64,000 bases of DNA from RPQJ01 sp963846885. GTDB taxonomy: Bacteria > Pseudomonadota > Gammaproteobacteria > Steroidobacterales > Steroidobacteraceae. A program made the position numbers and the translations under genes. The DNA lies in contig CAWJXS010000007.1 in assembly GCA_963846885.1 (NCBI GenBank), positions 1 to 64,000 of the forward strand. Direction: 5' to 3'. The first letter of the stretch is position 1. The number at the start of each line of letters is the position of its first letter. Shown piece by piece: positions 63,889 to 64,000 of the stretch. The notes under the pieces are model-generated. The model was not told the origin of the DNA. It saw nothing but the letters and a program-made list of their open reading frames with translations, and made no database searches.

Positions 63889-63964
63889 GGCGTGTGATTC
63901 GGGGCCTTTTCCCGAGCTTGGAAAGGCAGACACGCGCTCGGGAAAAGGCCCCGAATCACACGCC
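63889..63964. repeat. 76-nt hairpin element, copy 2 (perfect 29-bp arms, 18-nt loop)
   Basis: Left arm 63889-63917 and right arm 63936-63964 are perfect reverse complements over 29 bases. The loop (63918-63935) is TTGGAAAGGCAGACACGC, identical to copy 1. The outer 12 arm bases (GGCGTGTGATTC) differ completely from copy 1. Confidence 0.92.
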
Positions 63965-64000
63965 AGACACGCCGCGCCTGAGCTTCCTTTTCCGCGCAGC

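Overview
GC-rich bacterial chromosome segment, most likely from a gammaproteobacterium near the Xanthomonadales/Steroidobacterales. This placement is an inference from gene content and order: yoaA next to tsaB, a glrK-qseG-glrR system, srkA, GTP-type PEP carboxykinase, exosortase-A-associated genes, and abundant REP-like palindromes. No rRNA or tRNA gene, CRISPR array or prophage was seen.

Region 1 (1-20.3 kb) is a large surface-polysaccharide locus, almost all on the minus strand with ATGA-type overlaps. From upstream to downstream it holds an exosortase-associated acyl-CoA ligase, a GNAT protein, half a PLP decarboxylase joined to half a DegT aminotransferase, a Wzx flippase, glycosyltransferases, a Wzy-like protein, an AsnB-like amidotransferase, a complete UDP-N-acetyl-L-fucosamine module (fnlA-fnlB-fnlC-wbuB), a DUF218 protein and a WecA/WbpL-type initiating transferase. 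A convergent O-antigen-ligase-like gene ends the locus. Many genes here are split by single-base indels that can be reconstructed exactly. This looks more like uneven sequence quality than gene decay.

Region 2 (20.4-28.8 kb) is the exosortase-associated periphery. A Tat-signal protein, a PqqD-like chaperone, an HprK-related kinase and a nucleotidyltransferase form a plus-strand operon behind a sigma-54-like promoter. Next come two Ig/FN3 lipoproteins, one behind a cyclic-di-GMP-I riboswitch, and a PEP-CTERM protein with a good sigma-54 promoter. A GlrR-type regulator follows that appears to lack the sigma-54-contacting GAFTGA loop and the Walker B acids. A copy of its 3' end lies nearby.

Region 3 (28.9-31.9 kb) has VapBC and MazEF modules inserted between glrK and qseG-glrR.

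Region 4 (32-64 kb) is mostly intact housekeeping sequence: srkA, galE, a PKD/HExxH secreted protein, typA, a 1201-residue GGDEF-EAL protein, a formylglutamate amidohydrolase/ybdK/CocE operon, dusA, a cyclase-FHA protein, pckG, a phasin, yoaA-tsaB, phoB-phoR-porin-porin-phoU and dsbB.

Repeats are the most unusual part. They comprise a REP-like palindrome family that enters coding sequence, a 76-nt hairpin with an invariant 18-nt loop and covarying 29-bp arms, and 9-nt minisatellites. Two small genes (DUF559 and a four-helix-bundle protein) each lie between inverted arrays of such repeats, like small cassettes.
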